NCBI GenBank assembly: GCA_004020365.1
Contig: SAQR01000002.1
Coordinates: 293,280-357,279 of the forward strand
Direction: 5' to 3'
DNA: 64,000 bases
Source: Mesorhizobium sp.
GTDB taxonomy: Bacteria > Pseudomonadota > Alphaproteobacteria > Rhizobiales > Rhizobiaceae
Each line of letters starts with the position of its first letter. The stretch's first letter is position 1. A model generated the notes under the pieces. The model ran no database searches, was not told where the DNA came from, and was given only the letters and a program-made list of their open reading frames with translations. The position numbers and the translations under genes are program-made. Below, one piece after another: positions 53,544 to 62,212 of this stretch.

Positions 53544-53544
53544 G

Positions 53545-54348
53545 ATGGGCGCGACCGCATTGCGAAATGGACCGTCGCCGGTTCCCGCACCGATCGATTC
53601 GATCGTGGAAGTGAGGGAAATTTCCAAGACCTACGGCAATGTCGAGGCGCTGCGCGGCATCGACCTCGATTTTCCCAGGGGCAAGCTGACCAGCCTTCTC
53701 GGACCCAGCGGTTGCGGAAAGACGACGCTGCTGAAGATCATAGCAGGGCTGATACCGGCCGATGGCGGCACTGTTGCGATCAACGGCAAGCACATCACCG
53801 CGCCCGGCCCCGAACGCGCTTTCGTATTCCAGGATTTTGCGCTGATGCCGTGGGCGACCGTGATGCGCAATGTCGCCTTCGGACTGGAATTGCGCGGCAC
53901 CAACAAGGCCGAGCGCGAGGCGATCGCCCGACGCTACATCGCCGAGGTGGGGCTCGCCGGCTTCGAGGACAAATATCCGCATCAGCTGTCGGGCGGCATG
54001 CGCCAGCGTGTCGGCCTGGCGCGGGCGTTGTCGGTCGATGCCGACGTCCTGCTGCTCGATGAACCGTTTTCGGCGGTCGACGAGCAGAACCGGCGGAAGT
54101 TCCAGGAAGACCTGATCCGGCTGCGCACCAACCAGAACAAGACCTTCATCTTCGTCACCCACTCGATCGAGGAGGCGGTCTACATCTCCGACCGCATCGT
54201 GTTGCTGTCGCCGAGACCTGGCCGGGTTTCGCAGATCATCGAACCGGAAATCGATCGCTCCGGCGACCCCGAGCGCATCCATCGCGACAGGCACTATCTC
54301 GATACGGTCGAGGAGATCTGGCAGGGGCTGAAGCAGTATGTGGAGTGA
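53545..54348 (+). CDS. NitT/TauT-type ABC transporter ATP-binding protein
   Basis: The ATG at 53545 gives 267 residues; a GTG three codons earlier overlaps the permease stop. Walker A LLGPSGCGKTTLLK, Q-loop FVFQDFALMPWATVMRNVAFGLEL, signature LSGGMRQRVGLARAL and Walker B VLLLDEPFSAVDEQNRRKFQEDL are intact. It drives import with the two flanking permeases. Confidence 0.92.
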   Translation: MGATALRNGPSPVPAPIDSIVEVREISKTYGNVEALRGIDLDFPRGKLTSLLGPSGCGKTTLLKIIAGLIPADGGTVAINGKHITAPGPERAFVFQDFALMPWATVMRNVAFGLELRGTNKAEREAIARRYIAEVGLAGFEDKYPHQLSGGMRQRVGLARALSVDADVLLLDEPFSAVDEQNRRKFQEDLIRLRTNQNKTFIFVTHSIEEAVYISDRIVLLSPRPGRVSQIIEPEIDRSGDPERIHRDRHYLDTVEEIWQGLKQYVE

Positions 54349-54354
54349 GCGGCC

Positions 54355-55110
54355 GTGACCTTGTTTGGCTACCGTGTGCCAATGATGACGTCCCTGCTGG
54401 TCTGGTGCGTCGTATGGGAAATCGTCGGCCGGCTCGACCTTGTCTTTCTGCTGCCGCCGTTTAGCGACGTGCTGGTTGCAGCGGTCAGCCTGGTGCAGAC
54501 GCCGTCCTGGCAGACCGCGACAGTCACGACCCTTCGCGCCTTCGCGACGGGCATGGCCCTGTCGATCGTTATCGGCGTGCCATTGGGCATCCTGATGGGA
54601 CGCGTCAAGATCGCCGACGACCTGCTCGGCATGTGGGTCAACATCTTTTCAAGCGCACCGCTCTCGGCGATCGTCCCGGTGCTGATGATCCTGTTCGGCT
54701 TCGGCGAGAAGACGATCGTTGCGGCGGTGTTCCTGTTTGCGATCTGGATCATCGTTCTCGACACCCGCGCCGGGGTCCGCCATATCTCGCCGTCGCTGAT
54801 CGAGATGGCGCGTTCCTATGGCGCCTCGCGCCCGGCGCTCTATTCGAAGATCATCCTTTGGGCGGCGCTTCCCGAAATCCTTGCCGGCATCCGCCTCGGC
54901 CTCATCCGCGGCGTCAAGGGCGTCGTCATCGGCCAGTTGCTCGTCGCCATCGTCGGCTACGGTGCGCTGTTCGAAACCTTCTCGCGAAATTTCCGCATGG
55001 CCGAATTCTGGGCCTTGACCATCATGCTTTTTGCCTTCGCCCTGCTGATCGCCGAACTGATCGAACGGGCCGAAGCCAAAGTCGAATACTATGCAGGAGC
55101 AAGACAGTGA
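54355..55110 (+). CDS. NitT/TauT-type ABC transporter permease 2
   Basis: 251 residues from a GTG at 54355, 6 bp after the ATPase stop. Six hydrophobic helices; the EAA loop reads MARSYGASRPALYSKIILWAALPEILAGIRLGLIRGVKGVVIGQLLVAIVGYG. It is clearly different from permease 1, in line with a two-permease importer. Confidence 0.88.
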   Translation: MTLFGYRVPMMTSLLVWCVVWEIVGRLDLVFLLPPFSDVLVAAVSLVQTPSWQTATVTTLRAFATGMALSIVIGVPLGILMGRVKIADDLLGMWVNIFSSAPLSAIVPVLMILFGFGEKTIVAAVFLFAIWIIVLDTRAGVRHISPSLIEMARSYGASRPALYSKIILWAALPEILAGIRLGLIRGVKGVVIGQLLVAIVGYGALFETFSRNFRMAEFWALTIMLFAFALLIAELIERAEAKVEYYAGARQ

Positions 55111-55811
55111 ACATGCACGGCACGACCTCAAGCTACGTCATCGAACCGATGGCAATCCCGAGCATCCCGGTGGCGGGAACCGACAAGATGTTTCCGGTGC
55201 ATCGGGTCTATTGCGTCGGGCGCAACTATGCCGCGCATGCCGTCGAGATGGGACACGACCCCGACAAGGAGCCGCCATTCTTCTTCCAGAAGAACCCCGA
55301 CAACCTCGATACGACAGGAGAATTTCCGTACCCTCCGGCCTCCAACGATGTCCATCACGAGATCGAAATGGTCGTGGCGCTGAAAAGCGGCGGTACCGAC
55401 ATCCCGGTCGAAAAGGCTCTGGACTGCGTGTTCGGTTATGGCGTAGGTCTCGATATGACGCGGCGCGACCTGCAAGGGAAGGCCAAGGACATGGGCCGTC
55501 CATGGGAGGTCGGCAAGGCCTTTGAGGCATCGGCGCCATGCACGCCACTGGTTCCGGCAAGCTCGACCGGCCATCCCAGCCAGGGTGGGATCTGGCTGGA
55601 CGTCAATGGCCAGCGAAAGCAGACCGGCGACCTCAACCAGATGATTTGGAAGGTTCCGGAAATGATCAGCTATCTCTCAGGTCTGTTCACGCTGAAGCCG
55701 GGCGACATCATTCTTTCCGGCACGCCGGCGGGCGTCGGCGCGGTCGTTCGCGGTGATGTTCTTCGCGGTCATATCGATGGCGTCGGCGACCTAGAGGTTC
55801 GCGTTGTCTGA
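55107..55811 (+). CDS. FAH-family hydrolase (acylpyruvase/fumarylpyruvate-hydrolase-like)
   Basis: A GTG at 55107 overlaps the permease stop (GTGA) and is 8 bases after AGGAG, giving 234 residues; an ATG two codons on is the alternative. Family motifs are YCVGRNYAAHAVEMG, FFFQKNPDNL, HHEIEMVVAL (metal-binding Glu pair), GYGVGLDMTRRDLQ, KAFEASAPCTPL and ILSGTPAGVGAV. Relatives cleave 2,4-dioxo acids such as fumarylpyruvate. It overlaps the ligase start by 8 bp. Confidence 0.88.
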   Translation: MNMHGTTSSYVIEPMAIPSIPVAGTDKMFPVHRVYCVGRNYAAHAVEMGHDPDKEPPFFFQKNPDNLDTTGEFPYPPASNDVHHEIEMVVALKSGGTDIPVEKALDCVFGYGVGLDMTRRDLQGKAKDMGRPWEVGKAFEASAPCTPLVPASSTGHPSQGGIWLDVNGQRKQTGDLNQMIWKVPEMISYLSGLFTLKPGDIILSGTPAGVGAVVRGDVLRGHIDGVGDLEVRVV

Positions 55812-57339
55812 AGCGGCCTCGATCATTGAACGGCTTGCCGCCGGCGCCGACGATGCGCCGGCGATTTCGGCGCCCGACAGGATCACGCTCAGCCATGGCG
55901 GATTGCGCCAGCTGATCTCCGATACGGCAGCGCAATTGCATGCACTGGGGCTCGGCCGTGGCGACCGGGTGGCCATCGTGCTGCCGAACGGGCCGGAAAT
56001 GGCCACCGCCTTCGTCGCGGTGGCCGCGGCGGCATCGACGGCGCCGCTCAATCCGGCTTACCGGGCCGACGAGCTCGATTTTTATCTCTCCGACATCGGC
56101 GCCAAGGCGATCCTGGTCGCCGAGGACGAAAGGGGCCCGGCGGTGACCGTGGCCGAGCGCCTCGGCATAGCGGTGCTCAGGCTCACAGCACTGCGTGACG
56201 CGCCCGCCGGCAGTTTTGTGATCGAGGGCAAACCGGTTGGTCCGTCTGTTTCGCCCGGCCTGGCTGAAGACGGCGACATCGCGCTGTTGCTGCACACGTC
56301 CGGCACCACGTCACGACCCAAGCTGGTGCCGCTCAGCCACGCCAATCTCACCGCCTCGGCCGCCCATATCGGCGCGACGCTCGGCCTGACATCAGGCGAT
56401 CGCTGCCTCAACATCATGCCGCTGTTCCACATCCATGGGCTGATCGCGGCGGTGCTGTCCTCGCTCGCCGCCGGCGGCAGTGTCTTCTGCACGCCGGGCT
56501 TCAACGCGCTGCGCTTCTTCCATTGGCTAAATGAGGCTGGGCCGAGTTGGTACACGGCGGTGCCGACCATGCATCAGGCGATCTTGCCGCGGGCGGCACG
56601 CAATGCCGAGGCGCTGGCCGCAGCGTCGCTTCGCTTCATCCGCTCGTCCTCGGCATCGCTGCCGCCGCAGGTGATGGCCGAGCTTGAGGCGACCTTCGGC
56701 TGCCCGGTGATCGAATCCTACGGGATGACCGAGGCCGCGCACCAGATGGCCTCGAACCGGTTGCCGCCGGGCCTTCGCAAGCCGGGCAGCGTCGGCGCCG
56801 CCGCCGGACCGGAGGTGGCGGTGATGGCGCCGGACGGGCGATTGCTGCAGCCCGGTGACACCGGCGAGATCGTCATTCGCGGGCCTAATGTCACCGCGGG
56901 CTACGAGAACAATGCGGACGCCAATGCCACGGCTTTTGCGTATGGCTGGTTTCATACCGGCGACCAGGGCGTGCTCGACGACGACTTCTATCTGCGCGTC
57001 ACCGGCCGGCTCAAGGAGATCATCAACCGCGGCGGCGAGAAGATCTCGCCGCTCGAGATCGACGACGTGCTGATGGATCATCCGGCGGTGGTGCAGGTCG
57101 TCACCTTCGCAACGCCGCACGACAAGCTCGGTGAGGAGGTCGCGGCTGCGATCGTCCTGCGCGAGGGCATGGCCGCGACGGAAGCCGACATCCGCAGCTT
57201 TGCCGCGACGCGGCTTGCCGATTTCAAGGTGCCGCGCATTGTGCTGATCCTGGACGAAATCCCGAAGGGCGCGACGGGCAAGCTGCAGCGCATCGGTCTC
57301 GCGGCCAAGCTCGGTCTTGTCAAACCCGGGCTGGGATAA
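55804..57339 (+). CDS. Acyl-CoA synthetase, oxalyl-CoA-synthetase-like (PCS60/AAE3 group)
   Basis: 511 residues from a TTG at 55804. The AMP-binding motif HTSGTTSRPKLVPLSHANL (about 164-182) with the SRPK variant, IMPLFHIHGLIAAVLSS, WYTAVPTMHQ, FIRSSSASLPPQVM, ESYGMTEAAHQMASN and the C-terminal GRLKEIINRGGEKISP are those of plant AAE3 and yeast Pcs60 oxalate-CoA ligases. It would activate a small carboxylic acid as a CoA thioester. No oxalyl-CoA decarboxylase or formyl-CoA transferase is nearby, so oxalate as substrate is uncertain. It shares one base with the next gene (TAATG). Confidence 0.85.
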   Translation: MSEAASIIERLAAGADDAPAISAPDRITLSHGGLRQLISDTAAQLHALGLGRGDRVAIVLPNGPEMATAFVAVAAAASTAPLNPAYRADELDFYLSDIGAKAILVAEDERGPAVTVAERLGIAVLRLTALRDAPAGSFVIEGKPVGPSVSPGLAEDGDIALLLHTSGTTSRPKLVPLSHANLTASAAHIGATLGLTSGDRCLNIMPLFHIHGLIAAVLSSLAAGGSVFCTPGFNALRFFHWLNEAGPSWYTAVPTMHQAILPRAARNAEALAAASLRFIRSSSASLPPQVMAELEATFGCPVIESYGMTEAAHQMASNRLPPGLRKPGSVGAAAGPEVAVMAPDGRLLQPGDTGEIVIRGPNVTAGYENNADANATAFAYGWFHTGDQGVLDDDFYLRVTGRLKEIINRGGEKISPLEIDDVLMDHPAVVQVVTFATPHDKLGEEVAAAIVLREGMAATEADIRSFAATRLADFKVPRIVLILDEIPKGATGKLQRIGLAAKLGLVKPGLG

Positions 57340-58322
57340 TGCGGATCAGCATTTTTGGCGCCGGCGCGATCGGCGGCTATCTAGCGGCAAAACTTGCCAT
57401 GGCCGGCCGCGTCGATCTGTCGATCGTGGCGCGCGGCGCGCATCTCGACGCGATCAGGGCGAACGGGCTTCGCCTGATCGAAGACGGTCATGAATCGGTC
57501 GCCTCGGTCAGGGCCGCCGCCCAGGCGCAGCAGCTAGGCGTCCAGGACTATGTCGTGCTGGCGCTCAAGGCCCATTCGGTCGCGCCAGCGCTCGACCAGA
57601 TCGCGCCGCTGCTGGGCGAGGGGACGGCCGTCGTCACCATGCAGAATGGCGTGCCGTGGTGGTATTTTCACAAGCTCGGCGGGCCGCTCGAAGGCGCGCG
57701 GTTGCAGGCTGTGGATCCCGGTGGGCTGATCTGGGACCAGCTTGGGCCGGATCGCGTCATCGGCTCGGTCGTCTACCCCGCGGCCGAGGTGGATGCGCCA
57801 GGCCTGGTCCGCCATATCGAGGGAAAACGCTTCTCGCTTGGCGAGCCCTCGGGCGAGAAGAGCGAGCGTATCACGCGGCTTGCCGAGGAGATGGTTGCCG
57901 CGGGGCTGCAGGCGCCAGTTCGCGACGACATCCGCAGCGAGATCTGGGTGAAGCTGTGGGGCAATCTCTCCTTCAACCCGATTTCCGCGCTGACCGGCAG
58001 CACGCTTGCGGCCATCGTCGCCGACGAGGCCACCCGCACCCTTGCCCGCGCCATGATGCTGGAGGCGCAGGCGATCGGCGAAAGTCTTGGCGTCCGTTTC
58101 CCGATCTCGGTCGACCGCCGCATCAAGGGTGCCGGCGACGTCGGCGAGCACAAGACCTCGATGCTGCAGGATCTGGAGCGCGGCCGGCCGATGGAGATCG
58201 ACGCGCTGGTGACGGCGGTCCAGGAACTCGGCCGGCTGACCGGCCAGCCGACGCCGACCATCGACAGCGTGCTGGCGCTGGTGCGCCGGCTCGCCATCGA
58301 GCGCGGCTGCTATCTGACATGA
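57339..58322 (+). CDS. Ketopantoate reductase (ApbA/PanE) family protein
   Basis: 327 residues with the NADP site IFGAGAIGGYLAAKLA at the N terminus, ALKAHSV (catalytic Lys region), TMQNGVPWWYFHKLGG and the C-terminal KLWGNLSFNPISALTGSTLA and KTSMLQDLERGRPMEIDAL motifs. Family members reduce 2-oxo acids, classically ketopantoate to pantoate. Placement at the end of this catabolic operon suggests a different 2-oxo-acid substrate or reversal, not pantothenate synthesis; no panB or panC is near. Confidence 0.85.
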   Translation: MRISIFGAGAIGGYLAAKLAMAGRVDLSIVARGAHLDAIRANGLRLIEDGHESVASVRAAAQAQQLGVQDYVVLALKAHSVAPALDQIAPLLGEGTAVVTMQNGVPWWYFHKLGGPLEGARLQAVDPGGLIWDQLGPDRVIGSVVYPAAEVDAPGLVRHIEGKRFSLGEPSGEKSERITRLAEEMVAAGLQAPVRDDIRSEIWVKLWGNLSFNPISALTGSTLAAIVADEATRTLARAMMLEAQAIGESLGVRFPISVDRRIKGAGDVGEHKTSMLQDLERGRPMEIDALVTAVQELGRLTGQPTPTIDSVLALVRRLAIERGCYLT

Positions 58323-58535
58323 GACACGTTTATCAGGCGCTCGCCTTAAGACTCGATCTCCACTTGACTCGCCAGTTTGTTCCTGTTTTGTTTCATGCCT
58401 TCGTCGCATCAGAAGTGTGCTTTAGGGGTACGCGATATTCATCCTGACACAGGTTGTCAGCTGTCGAGCGGACCGCCAGTGGCAGGTTAGCAAACGGTTC
58501 CCTACTTGGAACGCGTCTGAACAGGAGGAACACGC

Positions 58536-58889
58536 ATGACTACCGCGGAAATTGCTAAGGACTTCACAGAGCTGCTCAAGCAAGGTCAGAACGAAGCTGC
58601 TGCTGAGAAGTACAATGCCGATGACATCGTCAGTTACGAAGCGATGGAAGGGCCGATGGCGGTCTGCAATGGCAAGGAGGCCGTGAAGCAGAAGGGCCAG
58701 TGGTGGGAAGAGAACAACGAAGTCCATGGCGGCTCGGTCGAGGGCCCATATGTCAACGGCGACCAGTTCGCAGTGCGCTTCAAGTTTGACATAACGCCCA
58801 AGGCTACAGGCGAGCGTGTCAGCATGGATGAGGTTGGCCTGTACACGGTCAAGAACGGCAAAATTGCCGAAGAGCGCTTCTATTATTGA
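58536..58889 (+). CDS. SnoaL-like (NTF2-fold) small protein
   Basis: 117 residues after a clear AGGAGG ribosome site. The NTF2-like pattern is seen in FTELLKQGQNEAAAEKYNADDIVSYEAMEG, GKEAVKQKGQWWEENNEVHGG and the C-terminal VGLYTVKNGKIAEERFYY. Members bind or isomerise small hydrophobic molecules or have no known activity. It stands alone, 213 bp after the preceding operon, with a strong hairpin 55 bp downstream. Confidence 0.85.
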   Translation: MTTAEIAKDFTELLKQGQNEAAAEKYNADDIVSYEAMEGPMAVCNGKEAVKQKGQWWEENNEVHGGSVEGPYVNGDQFAVRFKFDITPKATGERVSMDEVGLYTVKNGKIAEERFYY

Positions 58890-58943
58890 GGCTGAAACCG
58901 GCTTTCGCAAGCTTTGTCACTCGCTGCACCGTTGGAAATCAGG

Positions 58944-58978
58944 TCATGGCGGCCAGGGCGGTGCCCTGGCCGCCATGA
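58944..58978 (+). terminator. Perfect 16-bp hairpin after the SnoaL-like gene
   Basis: TCATGGCGGCCAGGGC (58944-58959), a 3-nt loop GGT, and GCCCTGGCCGCCATGA (58963-58978). It is very stable but lacks a following T run, so termination is likely but not of the classic type. Confidence 0.55.
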
Positions 58979-59164
58979 AAGCAAGCTCAAATCCCCTTCA
59001 CATGCGCCGCCAGCTGATCCGCCACTGTGCCCCAGCCGTCGAAAAAGCCCATCTCCTCATGGCAAGCCAAAAACTTTTAAGATCCGGTCTGGTCGCTGGC
59101 AAAGTCTGAACGGTGGTTTAGGGTGCGCCAGATTCGATGAGCGATCAGTCCGAGGGCCAATATT

Positions 59165-59521
59165 TTGACGATCACGATGTACGGCATCACCAATTGCGAC
59201 ACGATCAAGAAGGCGCGTGCCTGGTTGGAGAGCCATAATGTCGCCTACCGTTTTCACGACTACAGGGTCGGGGGGCTGGAGGCGGACCGGCTGGACGGCT
59301 GGTCCGGCAAGGTCGGCTGGGAAATCCTGCTCAACAAGGCGAGCACGACGTTTCGCGAACTGTCGGACACGGACAGGCTGAGCCTCGACGAGAACAAGGC
59401 CAAGGCGCTGATGCTGGCCAAACCGACGATGATCAAGCGGCCGGTCCTCGATCTCGGCGATCGTATCCTCGTCGGCTTCAAGCCTGATGTCTATCAGCAG
59501 GCCATGGGTGGATTGAAGTAG
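59165..59521 (+). CDS. ArsC/Spx-superfamily protein, YffB-like
   Basis: 118 residues from a TTG at 59165 (MTITMYGITNCDTIKKARAWLESHNVAYRFHDYRVGG); an ATG four codons on would remove the first beta strand. The single Cys in NCDTIKKA, not CxxC or CGTSR, and the KRPVLDLGDRILVGFKPDVYQ region match the YffB branch, a thioredoxin-fold group with possible glutathione-dependent reductase activity. It is convergent with the FGGY kinase (15 bp gap). Confidence 0.87.
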   Translation: MTITMYGITNCDTIKKARAWLESHNVAYRFHDYRVGGLEADRLDGWSGKVGWEILLNKASTTFRELSDTDRLSLDENKAKALMLAKPTMIKRPVLDLGDRILVGFKPDVYQQAMGGLK

Positions 59522-59536
59522 CGGACCGGCCGCTTT

Positions 59537-61039
59537 TCACGCTCCAGTTCGCCAGGCGAATTGGGTCGCGGAAAAGACCTTGGCCTGCCTGGCCGAGAGC
59601 GCGTCCCAGGCTGCGCGGCAGCTGGGGTCGGGTTCGATTGTCTCGGCAATGCTGGTCATCGCGTCCGCGGCCTCGGAAAAACTCTCGAACCATCCGATGC
59701 CGACCGCGGCGTTAATCGCTGCGCCGAGCGAGGAGGCTTCGGCATTGTGACCCTTATGGATCGCGATCCCGGTTGCGTCGGCGATCATCTTTGTCCAAAG
59801 CCTGCTGTTGGCGCCGCCGCCGATCGCCACCATTTGCGCCGGCGAAAGACCATGGCTGCGCATCTCTTCGAGAGCCCGGGCGGTTTGCAGCGTCATTGCC
59901 TCTAGCCCTGCACGATAAAAGTGACCGAGCGTCTGCGAGGGGTGCATGCCGATAAAGCTGGCGCGTGCGCTCGGATCCCAATGCGGGTCCATGCAACCGA
60001 CCAGGGTGGTGCCGGCGAGAAGTCCGTCCGAGCCGATCGGCACGGCCGCCGCTTCGCTTTCAAGGCGGTCGAAGATCGCCGGATCGGAGCGCCCGCCGGC
60101 GAAAATGTCGACGAACCAGTTGACGAAATAGACACCCGCCCGCTGCACTGCCTCGAGGAAATAGCCATCGCCTGTCGGCGAGGTCATGGTGCGCCAGAAG
60201 GCGCCGACCACCGGTTCCCTGGACCAGATTCCCGCGATGATCGCAGTCCCGAGATTGAGATAGACGACGCCTTCGCGCATGGCATTGACGCCGAGCCCGG
60301 CGCATTGGCCATCGCCGCCGGCGGCAATCACCGGCGTTCCTTCCGAAAGGCCGGTAGCAGCGGCGGCCGCGGCATGAACGGTCCCGACCCGTGTCCCGGG
60401 CCGCACCGCGTTGGGAAGTTGCGACGGCTTGATGCCGAGATGATCGAGGATCGGCTGCGACCATGCCTTGCGCGAAATGTCGAAGAGGCCGAACGGATCG
60501 GCGCTGGTCCAGCTCGCGCTTGGCGTTCCCGTCAGTTTCAGCGTCAGATAGCCATGCACGTCGAGGATCTTGCTCGCCTGGTCCAACCGTTCCGGCTCGT
60601 TCTCGCGCAGCCATTTCAGGCGGTAGACGACCGGCGTCACGTCGATCGGCTTGCCGGTGATCGCGTGCAGCCGCTCACGGCCGATTTCCGCGGCGAAACG
60701 GTCGACCAGCCCGGCGGCACGTTCGTCGAGCCACAGGCTCGCGGGTCCGATCGGCTCGCCGGCGCCGTCGATGAGGGCTACGGTCTCGCGCTGGTTGGAG
60801 ATCGCGATGCCGGCGATGCGTTTTGCGTCGACCGCGCCGACAAGCTGTCGCAGCGCCACCGTTGCGGCCCGCCACCAGTCGGTGACCTCCTGCTCGACAT
60901 AGTCAGGCCTCGGCTTCATCAGCTCGAGCGGCGCCCGGCCTTCCGCCACGGCTCGTCCGTCCCGGGCCCAGGCAATCGCCTTGCAGGATTGCGTGGAACT
61001 GTCGAGGCCGACGACAAGAGGTCCGTCGCTGTTGCCCAT
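59537..61039 (-). CDS. FGGY-family carbohydrate kinase (second copy)
   Basis: 500 residues: VVGLDSSTQSCKAIAW, ISNQRETVALIDG, SLWLDERAAG, AAGGDGQCAGLGVNAM, and AIGGGANSRLWTKMIADATGIAIHKGHNAEASSLGAAINAAVGIGWF. It phosphorylates a sugar or polyol of unknown identity. It lies 54 bp downstream of the SorC-type regulator on the same strand, and across from the glycerol-phosphate-dehydrogenase-like gene. The kinase plus SorC pairing repeats that at 33156-35626 but with a different gene order. Confidence 0.9.
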   Translation of the reverse strand: MGNSDGPLVVGLDSSTQSCKAIAWARDGRAVAEGRAPLELMKPRPDYVEQEVTDWWRAATVALRQLVGAVDAKRIAGIAISNQRETVALIDGAGEPIGPASLWLDERAAGLVDRFAAEIGRERLHAITGKPIDVTPVVYRLKWLRENEPERLDQASKILDVHGYLTLKLTGTPSASWTSADPFGLFDISRKAWSQPILDHLGIKPSQLPNAVRPGTRVGTVHAAAAAATGLSEGTPVIAAGGDGQCAGLGVNAMREGVVYLNLGTAIIAGIWSREPVVGAFWRTMTSPTGDGYFLEAVQRAGVYFVNWFVDIFAGGRSDPAIFDRLESEAAAVPIGSDGLLAGTTLVGCMDPHWDPSARASFIGMHPSQTLGHFYRAGLEAMTLQTARALEEMRSHGLSPAQMVAIGGGANSRLWTKMIADATGIAIHKGHNAEASSLGAAINAAVGIGWFESFSEAADAMTSIAETIEPDPSCRAAWDALSARQAKVFSATQFAWRTGA

Positions 61040-61093
61040 GATTGTCCTCCCGAGACGATGCGTTCCACCGGTGCCGGGTGTTCCAGGTGCCGG

Positions 61094-62077
61094 TTATTCC
61101 AAGAGACTGTTCGCGGTCGCCATGTCGGTGACAAAATGGGTCGCATATCCGCCGCCGAGCCCGGCCCTGATCGCCGCCATCTTGCGGGCGCCGCCGGCGG
61201 CGCAGATGCGGACCGGCACCGCTTTCAATTCATCGAGCGTGATGCCGACGGTTCGTCCGTCGAGCGGCGTTGCGAAAGGCGCCCCTCGAGCGTCGATGAA
61301 CCGCCCGATGATGACGCCGAGCGCGCCCTGCTCGATCATGCCGGCAAGTGCGTCGGCATCCGATATCCCGGCTCTGGCATAGGTGCTCTCCGGCCCGATA
61401 TCGCCGATCCCGAAGATGACCTTGCCGGCGGCACGGATCATGCGGAACTGGTTGACGAGCATCGGCTCCTGCATGAGTTCGTCGTGCAGTTCATCGGTGG
61501 AGACGATCGCCGGGGCAAGCAGGTTGATGCAGCGGGCGCCGAGCCGATTGGCCATCAGCGAGGTGCAGAATTCCGGCGAGAAATCGCTGGTCCCGATCGA
61601 GCTTCCCGAGAGCTGGACGACGGTGAGGTTCCGGTCATGCCGTAGTCGCGGGATCGAGCGGGCGGCAGCGAGCACCGTTTTTCCCCAGGCAACGCCGATC
61701 GTGTCACCCGGATCGACCATCGACGCCAGCAACCGTCCTGCCGCTTCGCCGATGCGGCGGTCGGCGTCGTTGGGATTGAGGTCGGGGATGACCGCCGCGC
61801 CGCGAAGCCCGTATTTTTCCATCAGACGCCGCGAGATCAAGGTGCGGGCAAAAGCGTCGTGGTCGACCTGCACGGCGACAAGTCCGCTTTCGCGCGCCTC
61901 CTGGAGGTAGTGCACCACGCTCGCCCTCGAGACGTTCATGACCTTGGCCACGTCGCTCTGGTTGAGCTGGTCGACATAGTAGAGCCAGGCAGCCCACGCC
62001 ACCGCGCTGTCGAACTCGGGCGGCAGTGCCGAGAGCCCGGATGGTCGGACCATTTCGATGTCGGCATTGGCATTCAT
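61094..62077 (-). CDS. SorC-family transcriptional regulator (second copy)
   Basis: The ATG at 62077 gives 327 residues (MNANADIEMVRPSG); the longer frame upstream reads into the divergent gene and is not used. HTH at about 25-65 (AWLYYVDQLNQSDVAKVMNVSRASVVHYLQEARESGLVAVQV), then the SorC sugar-binding domain (GEAAGRLLASMVDPGDTIGVAWGKTVLAAA; VGITLDELKAVPVRICAAGGARKMAAIRAGLGGGYATHFVTD). It should respond to the phosphorylated substrate made by the kinase that follows it. A perfect inverted repeat lies in the gap to the divergent gene. Confidence 0.9.
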   Translation of the reverse strand: MNANADIEMVRPSGLSALPPEFDSAVAWAAWLYYVDQLNQSDVAKVMNVSRASVVHYLQEARESGLVAVQVDHDAFARTLISRRLMEKYGLRGAAVIPDLNPNDADRRIGEAAGRLLASMVDPGDTIGVAWGKTVLAAARSIPRLRHDRNLTVVQLSGSSIGTSDFSPEFCTSLMANRLGARCINLLAPAIVSTDELHDELMQEPMLVNQFRMIRAAGKVIFGIGDIGPESTYARAGISDADALAGMIEQGALGVIIGRFIDARGAPFATPLDGRTVGITLDELKAVPVRICAAGGARKMAAIRAGLGGGYATHFVTDMATANSLLE

Positions 62078-62106
62078 GTCCCTTTTTCCGCAGGTTTGCA
62101 GAACGA

Positions 62107-62134
62107 AGTCAAGCGTCGCCGGCAAACGCTTGAC
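62107..62134. promoter_or_regulatory. SorC operator overlapping a promoter -35
   Basis: GTCAAGCG (62107-62114) and CGCTTGAC (62126-62133) form a perfect 8-bp inverted repeat with an 11-bp spacer. The right half overlaps TTGACA (62129-62134), a -35 element for the plus-strand glycerol-phosphate-dehydrogenase-like gene, with a -10 such as GACTAT at 62151-62156. Confidence 0.6.
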
Positions 62135-62212
62135 AAAAGACAGTGATAGGTGACTATTGTTTATACGCCAACGCTCCTGTGCCTCGATACAGGTCGCCAG
62201 CATGAGGACGTC

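Noticed and set aside
54633-55811. 392-codon version of the FAH hydrolase starting inside the preceding permease
   Set aside because: The first 158 codons are the shifted frame of the permease with no FAH similarity. A coupled GTG start at 55107 gives the normal family length.
55804-57339. Firm call as oxalate-CoA ligase of an oxalate degradation operon
   Set aside because: No oxalyl-CoA decarboxylase, formyl-CoA transferase or oxalate antiporter is nearby, so the substrate is left open.
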